DNA from: Adiantum capillus-veneris
Taxonomy: Eukaryota; Streptophyta; Polypodiopsida; Polypodiales; Pteridaceae
Assembly (NCBI GenBank): GCA_014529385.2
Contig: CM043969.1
Location: 72,318,676-72,382,675, forward strand
Direction of reading: 5' to 3'
DNA: 64,000 bases
Below the pieces are notes generated by a model, which was not told the origin of the DNA, made no database searches, and saw only the letters and a program-made list of their open reading frames with translations. The first letter of the stretch is position 1. Every line of letters begins with the position of its first letter. Position numbers and translations under genes: made by a program. Below, piece after piece: positions 42,083 through 53,260 of this stretch.

Positions 42083-45000
42083 ATTGTGGAAACAAGTCAC
42101 AGAGGCCAATGAAGCGAGTAAGATAAGCATACGAGTAAACCAGACGGGTGGTGGAAGAGGAGTGTCTCTTCCACCAATTTGAGGCTGGATCTCAAATAAA
42201 TCTAGAAGTGGAATCGTATTGGGGAGACAAAGGATCTGTACAGTCTATGGACAATCAACCCCATTCATTAAGAACACCACCATCTTACACGAGAGAGTAC
42301 GAGGCCAAGTTAGATGTTGTTGCAGTCCTATCACAGAGATTGTCTCGCAACAAGGTCATCGATTCGAAAGGGCTAATAGACATTTTGTCTACACCAGTCA
42401 ACTGTATGATAACGTAAGCCAAATTGCTCAGAATACGAGCAAACATGTAGGCAACTGTTGGAAAATGCCTAGAGAAATTTGGTGTTAAGAAACCAATGAC
42501 TCAGATCCAAGAAGGGATCAAAGAGCTGGAAATGCCTTGACTAAACACTCAATCAGTGCCGCTAAACAAGGTAGGCGAGTACTATGAGGGAGAAGATGAG
42601 AACAACACTCTTCCTGTGGAAATCCGAGGTGTAAAAACCATTAACAGTGGAGTTGGCGTTGCCATCGCAACAAAAGAGGTCTCGAAAATGGAGAAAACAA
42701 GCAATGAGGACTACTAGGATGAAACTGCAGCTTGCAGACAGACACATGGAAAGGCCTATAGGACTGCTAGAAAAAGTAGTAGTTACTTCTTATGGCATTG
42801 AATATGAGCAAACCTTTGCTATTGTTGACTTTGGCAAGAAGAACAACTATGACATCATTCTAAGAAGACCATTCATGCGACAGCTAAAAATGGTTAAAGA
42901 TTGGGGTTATGACCGTATCTACTTGAGACATGGAAACCACGACAAAGATAAACTTGAAGGACCATAGTTACAGGGATGTGACGAGAACACCTATGGGGGA
43001 GTTTGATCTCGCTATTGTAGCAGGATCAAAACTTCCAACATGGTTGTGTAAGCCTAAAGAACTGTGGATATGTGGAGCTTGATAATGCGGAAGGGAAGGC
43101 ATCCTAGAAAGGACCATTGAAGATACAGATTATATCCCAGAACCCTTTCTTGAGGAAGAATTAGAGCCACTTGAATGGAAACACATCTTGGCTACTCTGG
43201 ATGTGTACGTTATTGAAAATGATTCAACAACGAAGTTTTGTGATGAAAATTGCTATGATGTCGTTCCTTACTTTGCAGTGAGTGTAATTCAGGAAAATGA
43301 AGACAAAGAAGACGAGTTCTACAAATCTATAGAACACTTGAAGCTTCAAGAAGATGCCAACAGCGAAAATCCAGACGACAAAGGAGGTGACAAGAATGAA
43401 ACTTTAACTAATGCACGGTTTTATGATTGTCCAGATCAAAGACCCAGGAAACAATGTCTTTGCTACAAGAATAAAGTGCATCAAAAGTGGATTCCAAAAT
43501 CCTCGGTGGAAACGCAACCGCAGCAAGCATCCTCATACGTGGCTCCTATACATGAAGAAAAGACTGAGCCAAGAAGAACACAATCATGTCAACGAGCTAC
43601 CAATGCTCTAATCAAGTGGATACCAAGGTCATCGTAGAAACAACAATCCAGGAGCAAATAGATAGCAATTTTCTATAACCAGCCAAACCACAAAGGGAAA
43701 GTGCTAGAATGCAACCTTATTGCGGACAACAACGACTAATGATTCTTTTGACATCCCCTACCAGGTTTTTAGGTCATAAACATCACTAGCAACTTCCATA
43801 ACAACCAAAGAAGGCCAAAAGAAAAGAATGAGACAGAATCAAAAAGTTCAAAACATCTGGATACCAAAGAGCCAGATTGGCCAAAAACAGGTATGGATCA
43901 AGAAAACAAAGATCTTTGATGAAAAATCACAAGATCCAATGCCATCCGAAAAATAGTCGAAGCCTGCAAGAACAACGAAGAAAAACACAAAGTCCGAAGC
44001 TTTCGCAAATCGGATTTGGGTTCTAAAGAAGTTGACTCAAGCACAAAGAGGTTATGAGTTCATTTGGATTCCGAAAAGGGTAAATTGTCAACTCCTAAAG
44101 TCTGAATCTCGTCCTCAACCAAGAGTACAAGAGCTTAAGCAAAGACTGATAAAGACTCACACAAAGACAAGGTGGATCTCGACGAAGTCTCTTCAAACAC
44201 AAACAAAGCAGGGACACAAGTATGGGTTCCCAAACGAGCAGCATCAATAAAACAGCCGATAATCACAAAGAAGTGGGTCCCAAAGGAAAGCAACAACACT
44301 GATGTCATTGCATCGTCGCTTGAATTCTTTCAATTCCTCCTACGATTACAGTACAATTAGAAGAAATCCACTCTAGAAAACAATGTCAAATACGATGAAC
44401 AACCACAAGGCTAAAATGGATTCCAACGAAGCATCAAACAGATAAGTAAGCCTTCGAAAAAGCTCTACAACCTTCATTCAAGCAAACGATACAGGACTCC
44501 AAAGAAAATATCATTGCTTAGAATAGGAAGCTTCGCCAGCAAATGCCAATAAGCAAATTGCTTATACCCACATCTTGCACAACATAAATCTTTTCCATCC
44601 ATGAACTGAGTATGCATAATAGGGCTACATTACAAGGCCTGGATAGACACAATTTTTGATTGCCCAAGCACAACACATACCCTTGGTGATATCATGTCAT
44701 CAAGGAAGACTCCAAACTGGAGAGGGGGAGGAATTCTGAGTGCGGACCTAATATTATGGATATTAGAGGGCAATGTTTTGTGAGTTGTTTTGAATTTTTG
44801 TGTTTGATTGTGAAAATTTTTGACAAAATTCAGTGTATGTGCCCTCATAATAGCGTTACAAGAGGATTATGGGGACAAAAGCATTATATGAGTCCCTAGG
44901 GACATGTGTATAGTGTACATAGAGTTTAAAATTCTATTTACTTGATTTTGCTTTTTGAGTTGAGTTTATTTTTTGTTTTATTTTGCTATTTTTTTCAAAA

Positions 45001-45957
45001 AAAAAAGAAAAAAATTCATAATCCATATGAAAAACACACTAAAGCGATGTCGAGCAATACAAAGAGAAGAAGGTCTAAGAAAATGACGACACTTAACAAA
45101 GCATGTCTCAAAAGTCATACGCACAATGGGTAGTGTCAAAGGTAAAAAAAGAATGCCAATCAGTCTTCGACTATAATAGAATGGTCATAACACTCCGGGA
45201 TAGCCTTCAAGGACAAAGAAAGTTGGTGAGGCAACTAAACGGAAGCAGCCATCAAGTGTAATGTTGCCATCAAACACTTCATGCGACTGTAAGGTTGTAT
45301 ACAGGAAGTAGATCTTTATATTGTAAATTTTATATCTTGTATGTGACTTAATAAACAAAAGGGACTAACGATATTGACAAGAACAAAAGGGGCAGAGATG
45401 ACAGTTCAATCATCTATCATGATAGATGTTAGCAAGAGTAACCAAGGGTCAAGCCAAATTTTGGTCATCATTATTGGTTCTACCTGTGTTTGGTAGCCAA
45501 AAGGTGCCAACGATGACCATCAATCATTTTCGAGACTGACATCCAAAAAAGCTAGCTTGTAAATCCAAATACAAGTCCAAATCAAGCCAAACTTTGTCAG
45601 GAGGCTACAAATAGAGAATACAAGCTAAGGGTTTCACCCAAAAAAAAAAAAGTATAACCCCTAACTAGCCAAAGATAAAATTTGTTCAAATATGAAGCCA
45701 TGATAGCCATCTACATACCTTGTAAATCATGTATATGAATTTTGGGGACAAATGGACGATGATAGTTCATAGATCGTCGTCTATTGTGAATGATGTTAGA
45801 TAAAGCCTTTTTGATGCAAGTTACTAACTTGGGAAATTAACTGGGGTTTGTCAGGCTTTAATGGAGTCATGTATCAAGTAGAAGCGGTATAATGATTTAC
45901 ATAGCACACAACAGCTAACAATGGCAAATGCAGCTTTGATCACCTTGATGCAGGAAT

Positions 45958-46148
45958 TGTTGGGGTATAAAGCCCAATGTGGTCGCCCAGGTAAGTGGGC
46001 GGGCCGCCAGGTATGTACACATATTCTTTTGTAAAAACCTAATAAGAACTCACTATGCTCTACACATTACATAGAGCGAGTTCACCATATCGTCATGCTC
46101 TTCTTCTCTCACTCTCTCTCGCGTCGCACTTCCGCTCGTACTCCTTCA
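45958..46148 (+). repeat. Copia 5' LTR
   Basis: 191 bp, nearly identical to 51257-51448, and followed two bases later by the primer-binding site. Confidence 0.93.
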
Positions 46149-47244
46149 ACTGGTATCAGAGCTCAGATCGAGGCTCGGGGCAGCACTGCAGGAGGCTAGA
46201 GTCACCAGCTCAGATTGGAGTGAAATTCGACAGGTGAAGACACAGCCCCAAATCTTGTGGGAGAGCTCGAAGGGCTTGGTGTTCTCAGAATTTCATTCTG
46301 AGGTCATCTCGGTCACCGTTTGGCTTCGCCAAAGGTCTGCGTATGCCATTTTCGACTACGTGGTCTCGACAGGTGCAGATCCGACTCTGCAAATTTGGGG
46401 TTTTCGGCCTACGACTGCAGGTGCTGAGAATATCGACACTCCCAGAGTGTTGATTTGTGGCTGTCTACACATCGAAGGACGGCTCACAGTTCTTGGAGGC
46501 GTGTCACATACAACACGAACGCATCTACACACAGACTGTAGGCGACATCCACTAGTTCATCAGGTATCTTGTGTTTGCTGCTTGATATTCCAGATTTCAT
46601 CCTGACATTGCAGGTACTTCCACATGGGATGTATTGTCAGAGATGATGTATGTTTGTTGAGGGTTTGTTGGCTGTGAGTCACGCAGCAAACAACCGCCGC
46701 AGCGGTTATAGCATATAGTGGGAAATTTGTGGATGTATGACTTTGTGGGAAGTCTATGTACTGTCAGATTTACTGCAGCCTTTGTTGAGGGTCGAGTGAG
46801 GTTTTATTGAGTTGGGGGATTCTCGAATGTTGAGATCCTTTCGGTGATACAGGTCTTGGAGCGATCCCTCGAGCACCCTTAGATAGGCAGCTAGGATGTA
46901 TTGACTGTGAGTTAGACAGTTGGGATTGCATCTTTGTTTTACTGCCGTTGAGGCATTGTCGTAGTCTATGCTTATAGGGTAGTGACAGGACAGTGAGAGA
47001 CAGTACAGGTGCAGGACAGGTTTACTCGCAGCTTACAGTGTCAGAGAGACAGTGTTTTTTGAGCTGTTTTTGGTCTGTTTTTAGTACACCAGAGCTATTT
47101 TACAAAGGAGACTTTGCCAAAATTTCTGCAGAATCTGAAGCTTTCTTGGTTCATTTGACAGGTTGATATTGGTTCAGAGGTTAGTTTACAGGGGAAACTC
47201 TGCCGAATTTTTCCCAGGAAAGTAAACTACTGTGAAGCGTAGCT

Positions 47245-49545
47245 ATGGCTGGATCACAGGACACTACTCTTTACAATATCAAGAAGCTGGATGGAACCAA
47301 TTTCCCATTGTGGAAGAAGCAGATTTGGCACGTGTTGGTACAAAAGAAGCAAATAAAACCTATAAAGCTCAAGGGGATAAAACCAGAAGATATGGACGAA
47401 GATGAATGGAGCGAAATGGATGAATTGGCACTTTCTACCATTATGCTGACTTTGGCAGAAAGCGTTTACTTCAATGTAGTAGACGAGATGTCGGCTTATC
47501 AAGCATGGTTAAAGCTGAGTGATCTTTATGAGAAGCAGAGTGCAGCTTCACAGGTATACTGGCTTAAGAAGCTTGTTGACTTGAAGATGAAAGAAGGGAC
47601 ACCTATGTCCAATCATCTGAATGAATTCAACACAATCTACAGTCAGTTGTCAGCTCAAGGTGTCAAGTTTGATGAACCTGTTAGAGCTATGTTCCTGTTG
47701 ATCACATTGGCGAAAAGTTGGGACACTTTTCGCACAGCTTTGAGTAATTCTGCACCTCCAGATGGTTTGAACATAGCAGGTGTAGAAGGAAGTCTGCTTA
47801 CTGAAGAAACCAATAGAAAGACAATGGACAAAGGCAAAGGAACAGCCTTAGTTGTCAGGGGAAGGACCAAAGAAAAGTACAAAGGTGGAAAGAGGAATCA
47901 GTCTCGTAGCAAGTCCCGCAGTGCTAAAGGCAAGAGTGACATAGAATGCTACCATTGTGGCAAGAAGGGTCACATGAAAAGAGACTGCAGAGAATGGAAA
48001 GCAGAAAAAGGCAAAGAGAAAGCTGAAGACCATGGTGAGAAGAACAAGTCCTCAGTGAAGATTCAAGAAATAAATGTGACAAACACTGTTGCAGTGGATG
48101 ACAGTTTATTGTCAGGAGACATCTACTTCTTGAAGAATACAATGGACTCAGCTCTTCTTACAACATCTGATGGAAATGCACTGAGTGACTGGATTATAGA
48201 CTCAGGGGCATCACTTCATGTGTCTCCAAACAAGGAGTGGTTTACCTCTTATGTGCCCACTAAAGATCATGTTCGGCTAGGCAATGGGCAGACATGTGAG
48301 ATCTTAGGTGTTGGAGATGTTCAATTGAAATTTCAGAATGGCTCTTCTTTCACGCTGAAGAATGTGAGACATGTTCCCGCAATTACAAAGAGCTTGATCA
48401 GCACAGGTTTACTTGATGATGTTGGCTACGTCACCACTTTTGGACAGAACATGTGGAAGATATCCAAGGGTTCTATGACAGTAGCACATGGAGTAAAGTC
48501 TGGAGGACTTTACATGATTTATGTATCAAATGTCTCTAAAAATGTAATCAATGTAACCGAGCAGCCGAACGTTTCTTTGTGGCATAGCCGGTTAGGACAT
48601 ATGTCCAAGAAGGGAATGGAAATCTTGTCTCGTTCTGGTTATTTGCCTGGATTTTCATTTAATGATTTTGAATTCTGTGAACATTGTCTGTATGGTAAGC
48701 AAACACAGCAGCCACATAAGCATAGAAGCAGTAGAAGAGATACACAGTTGGCACTTGTTCATAGTGATTTGTGTGGACCTATGCCTAGCCTATCTCTAGG
48801 GGGAGCTTCTTACTTTATGACATTTATAGACGATTACTCGAGGAAAGTATGGGTTTACTGTCTCAAGCACAAGGATGAAGCGTTTAGTGTTTTCAAAACG
48901 TTTGTGACACTTGTGGAGAATCAGAGTGGCAAGAAGCTTAAATGCTTACGCACTGACAATGGTGGAGAGTATGTTTCAAAGGCCTTTCAGGACTTTTGTG
49001 AGTCAAAAGGTATAAAACGTGAACTTACTGCTCCTTACAATCCTCCTCAAAATGGTGTTGCTGAGAGGATGAATAGGACCATACAAGAGAAGGTCAGAAG
49101 TATGTTGTCTAATGCACAGCTGCCAAATGGGTTTTGGGTTGAAGCTGTATCAACAACTGTTCATCTTGTAAATAGATCTCCTAGCAAGGTTTTGCAGAAG
49201 GATTCAGTGCCAGAGATGGTATGGTCAGGCAAAATGCCCTCATACAAGCATCTCAGAGTCTTTGGCTGTGAGGCATATACTCACGTTCCAAAGGAATTTA
49301 GGAACAAACTTGAGCCAAAGAGTAGAAAGTGCATCTTTCTAGGCTATGGTAATTCTGGTGAGATGGGGTACAGACTTTGGGATCCCGAATCCAGAAAGGT
49401 TGTCCGCAGCAATGATGTTCACTTTAATGAATCCAAATATCATTCTAAACCAGAGAGGGTTGAAGAGATTAGAAGAGTTTTCTTCCAAGAAGATGGACCT
49501 ACACGTGCAAGACAAAATGTCAGGGCTCAAGAGGAGCAAGGATAG
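47245..49545 (+). CDS. Copia gag, protease and integrase part (766 residues)
   Basis: Opens with MAGSQDTTLYNIKKLDGTNF and a UBN2-type gag (residues 1-200), then a basic stretch and the zinc knuckle CYHCGKKGHMKRDC (about 231-244). Protease WIIDSGASLHVSPNKEWF is at about 315, pre-integrase WHSRLGHMSKKGMEIL and CEHCLYGKQ at about 445-490, and the integrase core [19 protein letters not shown] and [13 protein letters not shown] at about 505-630. It ends in FGCEAYTHVPKEFR and [20 protein letters not shown]. The long leader of about 1.1 kb before the ATG is typical of this Copia group. Part of a broken element. Confidence 0.9.
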   Translation: MAGSQDTTLYNIKKLDGTNFPLWKKQIWHVLVQKKQIKPIKLKGIKPEDMDEDEWSEMDELALSTIMLTLAESVYFNVVDEMSAYQAWLKLSDLYEKQSAASQVYWLKKLVDLKMKEGTPMSNHLNEFNTIYSQLSAQGVKFDEPVRAMFLLITLAKSWDTFRTALSNSAPPDGLNIAGVEGSLLTEETNRKTMDKGKGTALVVRGRTKEKYKGGKRNQSRSKSRSAKGKSDIECYHCGKKGHMKRDCREWKAEKGKEKAEDHGEKNKSSVKIQEINVTNTVAVDDSLLSGDIYFLKNTMDSALLTTSDGNALSDWIIDSGASLHVSPNKEWFTSYVPTKDHVRLGNGQTCEILGVGDVQLKFQNGSSFTLKNVRHVPAITKSLISTGLLDDVGYVTTFGQNMWKISKGSMTVAHGVKSGGLYMIYVSNVSKNVINVTEQPNVSLWHSRLGHMSKKGMEILSRSGYLPGFSFNDFEFCEHCLYGKQTQQPHKHRSSRRDTQLALVHSDLCGPMPSLSLGGASYFMTFIDDYSRKVWVYCLKHKDEAFSVFKTFVTLVENQSGKKLKCLRTDNGGEYVSKAFQDFCESKGIKRELTAPYNPPQNGVAERMNRTIQEKVRSMLSNAQLPNGFWVEAVSTTVHLVNRSPSKVLQKDSVPEMVWSGKMPSYKHLRVFGCEAYTHVPKEFRNKLEPKSRKCIFLGYGNSGEMGYRLWDPESRKVVRSNDVHFNESKYHSKPERVEEIRRVFFQEDGPTRARQNVRAQEEQG

Positions 49546-49551
49546 GATAGA

Positions 49552-51167
49552 GTGGAACCACAGGTTGTGGCTGAGCCTGAGCCACCTATTGTGCGTAGAT
49601 CTGGACGTATCACGCGACCTCCCGATAGGTTTGTTCCATCTATGAACTATGTCATGTTGACTGATTGCAATGAGCCTTCATGTTACAAGGAAGCAGTGCA
49701 AATGAAGGACTCCGGGAATTGGCAATTGGCCATGCAGTCAGAGATGACAGCTCTGCATAAAAACAAGACATGGAAGCTAGTTAAATTACCACAGGGCAGC
49801 CAAAGTACAAAGCAAGGCTTGTTGCCAAGGGCTTTAAGCAAGAACAAGGCATTGACTTTGATGAAGTCTTCTCTCCGGTGGTCAAGATGACTACATTGAG
49901 ATGCTTTCTTGCATTGGTTGCCATATTAGATTTGGTGTTGCATCAAATGGATGTCAAGACAGCGTTCTTGCATGGTGATTTAGATGTGGAAATTTACATG
50001 CAGCAGCCAAAAGGGTTTGTTGAGAAAGGTAAGGAAGATTGGGTATGCCAGTTGTTAAAGAGTCTTTATGGCTTAAAACAATCACTGAGGGCATGGTACC
50101 ATAAATTCCACAAGTTTATGCTTTCTCAAGGCTACAAACGTAGTGAGTTCGATCACTGTCTATATACAAAGAAGGCTAAGGATGGTAGTTGGCTGATCCT
50201 TATTTTGTATGTGGATGACATGTTGATTGCTGGCAAGCACTTGGAAGAAATTTCCGCTTTGAAGTCAAAGATGGCAAAATCGTTTGACATGAAAGACATG
50301 GGTGAGGCAAGTCATATACTTGGTATGTGCATTGAGAGAGACAGATCAAAGAAGTTGATTTGGTTATCTCAAACAGAGTATATTGACAAGGTTTTGCAAC
50401 GTTTCAATATGGAGAAGGGAAAGGCACTGAGTGTTCCATTGCCACCATATGTGAAACTTAGCAAATAAGATTGTCCTGTGTCTGAGGAAGAACAGGCTGA
50501 AATGGATAAGATTCCATATGCGTCTGCAGTGGGTAGTTTGATGTATGCAATGATTGCTACTCGCCCAGACATTGCATTTGTAGTGGGAGTAGTAAGTCGA
50601 TACATGTCAAACCCAGGCAAGAAACATTGGGAGGCAGTGAAAGGAATATTGAGATACCTAAAAGCTACAAAGAGTATGCGTATATGCTATGGGAGTCAGG
50701 AGCTAAGTGTAAAGGGTTTTACAGACTCAGATTATGCAGGTGACTTAGACAACCGAAGGTCTACGTCAGGGTATGTCTTTACATTGGCTAGTGGAGCAGT
50801 ATCATGGCGTTCTAGATTACAAGATTGTGTTACTCAGTCTACTACAGAGGCTGAATATGTTGCAGCATCAGAGGCATGCAAAGAATCAATTTGGCTTAAT
50901 CAACTAGTAACAGATTTGGGAATCAAAGAAGAGATGCCTGTGTTATATTGTGATAGTCAAAGTGCTATACAATTGGCTCGCAATCCAGTTTATCACTCAA
51001 AGACAAAGCATGTGGATGTGAAGTATCATTTCATCAAGGAAATGCTCGAGGATAAGCAACTTCAGCTTGTCAAAGTTCACACCACAGAAAATCGTGTTGA
51101 TCTACTTACAAAAGGACTTCCCTCAGAGAGCTTTGCGCATTTTCGCAAGCAGTTAGGTGTAGGGTAG
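49552..51167 (+). CDS. Copia reverse transcriptase and RNase H part (fossil)
   Basis: Linker RRSGRITRPPDRFVPSMNYV, RT with MDVKTAFLHGDLDVEIYM, SLYGLKQSLRAWYHKFHKFM and YVDDMLIAGKHLEEI. RNase H has [40 protein letters not shown] and YCDSQSAIQLARNPVYHSKT, ending at about 51,167 shortly before the 3' LTR. Read in more than one frame, so not active as it stands. Confidence 0.88.
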
Positions 51168-51256
51168 TACATCACTTCTCTACATCTCTTGTATATTAGC
51201 TTGTATAGTAGCTTCTCTCACACTTAAAGTACCACATTGGACTTTAAGTGGGAGGT

Positions 51257-51448
51257 TGTTGGGGTTTAAAGCCCAATGTGGTCGCCCAGGTAAGTGGGCG
51301 GGCCGTCAGGTATGTACACATATTCTTTTGTAAAAACCTAATAAGAACTCACTATGCTCTACACATTACAGTAGAGCGAGTTCACCATATCGTCGTGCTC
51401 TTCTTCTCGCACTCTCTCTCGCGTCGCACTTCCGCTCGTACTCCTTCA
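51257..51448 (+). repeat. Copia 3' LTR
   Basis: 192 bp, preceded by AAGTGGGAGGT (polypurine tract) and followed by the GGAAC duplication. Confidence 0.93.
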
Positions 51449-51469
51449 GGAACAAAGAAGTCTTCAATG

Positions 51470-52050
51470 ACGAAGAGCAAATTGGGTAATCAAAGGATCT
51501 CAAAAGCAGGTCCATGATGAAGCAGATCGAATGCTGAACATGGGTTTAGAACTTCAAATCAGAAAAATTATCTTCTAGATTCGGCTTGAAAGACATACTT
51601 TGCATTGGAATTGCATTGGCCTAAAGAAGTTGAAGATTTAGCCATACAATTTCTACAGAATCCTTACAAAGCTATCATTGGTTATAGATTGTAGAAGTTG
51701 TTTTTTAGAATAAAAAATACTCAAAATCGACATATTTGCTGGAGCAAGTGATAAATGGAGCCTTCTCTATCCATAATGATAAGAGTCAATGAACGAGATT
51801 GGGTTCTTTCTAAATTTAGATCTGGCAATAGACCTATAATGACAAAAACAGATGTTGTACCTGCGCATGGATGTGAAGGACATAAAGTTTGTCATCAATT
51901 ATGATTTTCTTGAATCATGTGAAAGTTTGTGTACGTTGGATTGGATGAACAAGAAGAGCTCGTGCAAAGGCTACATCCTATACTTTCTTTACATCAGCAA
52001 AGCGACAACAAAGACCAAACCTATATCGGCAACCAAGTCATGTGAGGGAC
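51470..52050 (+). pseudogene. captured DEAD-box RNA helicase fragment (copy A)
   Basis: Between the Copia insertion and the polypurine tract, the + strand reads a literal DEAD box, DEADRMLNMG (51516-51545). It goes on to FLQNPYKAIIG (about 51,640), NERDWVLSKFRSG and PIMTKTDVV (about 51,790-51,860) and MDVKDIKFVINYDF (51,870-51,911). These are motif II and the second RecA domain of the DDX5/DBP2 group (plant RH20/RH30), in the right order and with no introns. A host cDNA piece taken up by the retroelement fits best. It is degraded and the matching piece in copy B covers partly different segments. Confidence 0.8.
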
Positions 52051-52072
52051 GACATGAATGCGGAGGGGGGAA

Positions 52073-52352
52073 TGTTGACGGCTAGGTCAACAGCACGACA
52101 TAACTCAACAAAGCCATATTTTTTGAAAGTTATGGAATACTGAGGATTATGGTTATAACATCATTTATAATAAGTAGGTAGTCTTTTTGCAGAAGCCGGG
52201 GTGCAATGGCACTTCCAGATTGTAAATACCAAGTCATTTGACCCCTCAAACTCTATTTTTGGTTAACCTAAGGTATCTTTAGTATATAAGGTACCTAGGT
52301 CACTTTTGTAAAGAACAACTTTATCATAATCTAGGTTTTAAGCTGCCGTCGA

Positions 52353-52401
<49 letters not shown>

Positions 52402-52920
52402 CATGAGCTTCATCCTGTCACTACTCCCCGCTCGCTCAGCACATTGGAGAACCGACAACATCATTGCACTAGCTTCGGCAACAGCTACGCGACAACGCCA
52501 AGCATTCCTCGCGACACGGAGTGAACGCGCTCGCTCATCTACGAGCTCTGTGCGGTTGTAAGTATATCAAACGATGTCTGTTTTCTGCCTGCAAGTCGTC
52601 GTTAGAATCGTAGCGACATAAGCTACACATAGGTACTTATAGATTTCATTTTCGGGCACTTTCAAAATTCGGCTCTGTTTTTATACGCATTTTTTGCCGA
52701 TGGGTTCAGAGCTAGGGTTTTGAGTGTAGAGTCTTAGGGACAAGTGTATCCTAGTGAGGGGATGGTGTTTCTTAAGTTTCGTACGATTCTGGCATGATTT
52801 GATGAGTTTCCTTCCGTTTGTGTGTATGTGGGTTGGTAGTGTAGTTAAGAGCAGTCAGACTTTAGGTTCTGGTTTAGTTGGCCTTCCAGAGTGTTGTATG
52901 TGTAGGATGGCCTCAGTCTG
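52073..52920 (+). repeat. LTR shared by copies A and B
   Basis: Begins TGTTGACGGCTAGGTCAACA right after the purine run GCGGAGGGGGGAA, and matches 60,900-61,715. It contains a TATATAAGG promoter-like box, a GT/GA microsatellite (52,361-52,400) and the stretch ATCAAACGATGTCT. The first 20 bases form an inverted repeat (TGTTGAC/GTCAACA). The right end is estimated from where the two copies stop matching. Confidence 0.8.
52361..52400. repeat. (GT)n(GA)n compound microsatellite in the LTR
   Basis: About 11 GT then 9 GA units. Copy B's LTR has only a short GTGTGAGAGTGG here. Confidence 0.95.
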
Positions 52921-53151
52921 ACAAGCTAAAGAGATTTCCTATGTGTGTCTATCATGTCATATGTGTCCTCGATTACCATTATGTTGATCTAGGTTGTGTT
53001 GCATGCACTTTATGGGTGTGATTCGCTCCCGCAACACTTTTTGTGCAAGATATGGCCAATACAATCATTCACTTGCCTAGATATGTCTTATGGTCTTTGC
53101 AAGCCCTAAAATGCTTCAAATTTGATGAAATTTGGCCTATATGCTTCCTAA

Positions 53152-53249
53152 ATGTTGTAGATCACAAGGGTGCACTCATTTGTAACTTTTCACCTCAAAT
53201 ATGTTGTAGATCACAAGGGTGCACTCATTTGTAACTTTTCACCTCAAAT
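53152..53249 (+). repeat. 49-bp perfect tandem duplication
   Basis: ATGTTGTAGATCACAAGGGT opens each unit, at 53152 and 53201. Both units are identical over 49 bases, so this is a recent duplication in the element leader. Confidence 0.95.
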
Positions 53250-53260
53250 ATGGCCTCTAA

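Larger units (their letters stand above)
45958..51448 (+). mobile_element. Ty1/Copia element in copy A, young, broken
   Basis: LTRs at 45958-46148 and 51257-51448 are TGTTGGGGT-TAAAGCCC...CTCCTTCA. By eye they differ at about four bases and one indel in 191. The target duplication is GGAAT (45953-45957) and GGAAC (51449-51453). The related copy B has GGAACAAAGGAG with no insertion at the same place (60,391), a preserved empty site. A tRNA-Met primer site TGGTATCAGAGCT follows the 5' LTR, and GTGGGAGG precedes the 3' LTR. Gag, protease, integrase, RT and RNase H are all present. It is nearly whole but has about three breaks. Confidence 0.93.
41792..52072 (+). mobile_element. Non-autonomous LTR element, internal copy A (5' truncated)
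   Basis: It matches copy B (56,517-60,899) along its length, from CAGTCTATGGACAATCAACC-type gag sequence to the 3' polypurine run at about 52,060. It codes for gag-like sequence (42,148-42,417), a retropepsin-like part (about 42,560-42,970), an acidic region (43,188-43,400), W-[IV]-P-K repeats (43,440-44,360) and a captured DEAD-box helicase piece (about 51,470-52,050). A Copia was inserted at 45,958. It ends at the LTR shared with copy B. A fossil with many breaks. No RT or integrase seen. Confidence 0.75.

Noticed and set aside
53043-53234. Short + strand frame of 63 residues
   Set aside because: It spans the 49-bp tandem duplication in the leader. No motif and no neighbour support.
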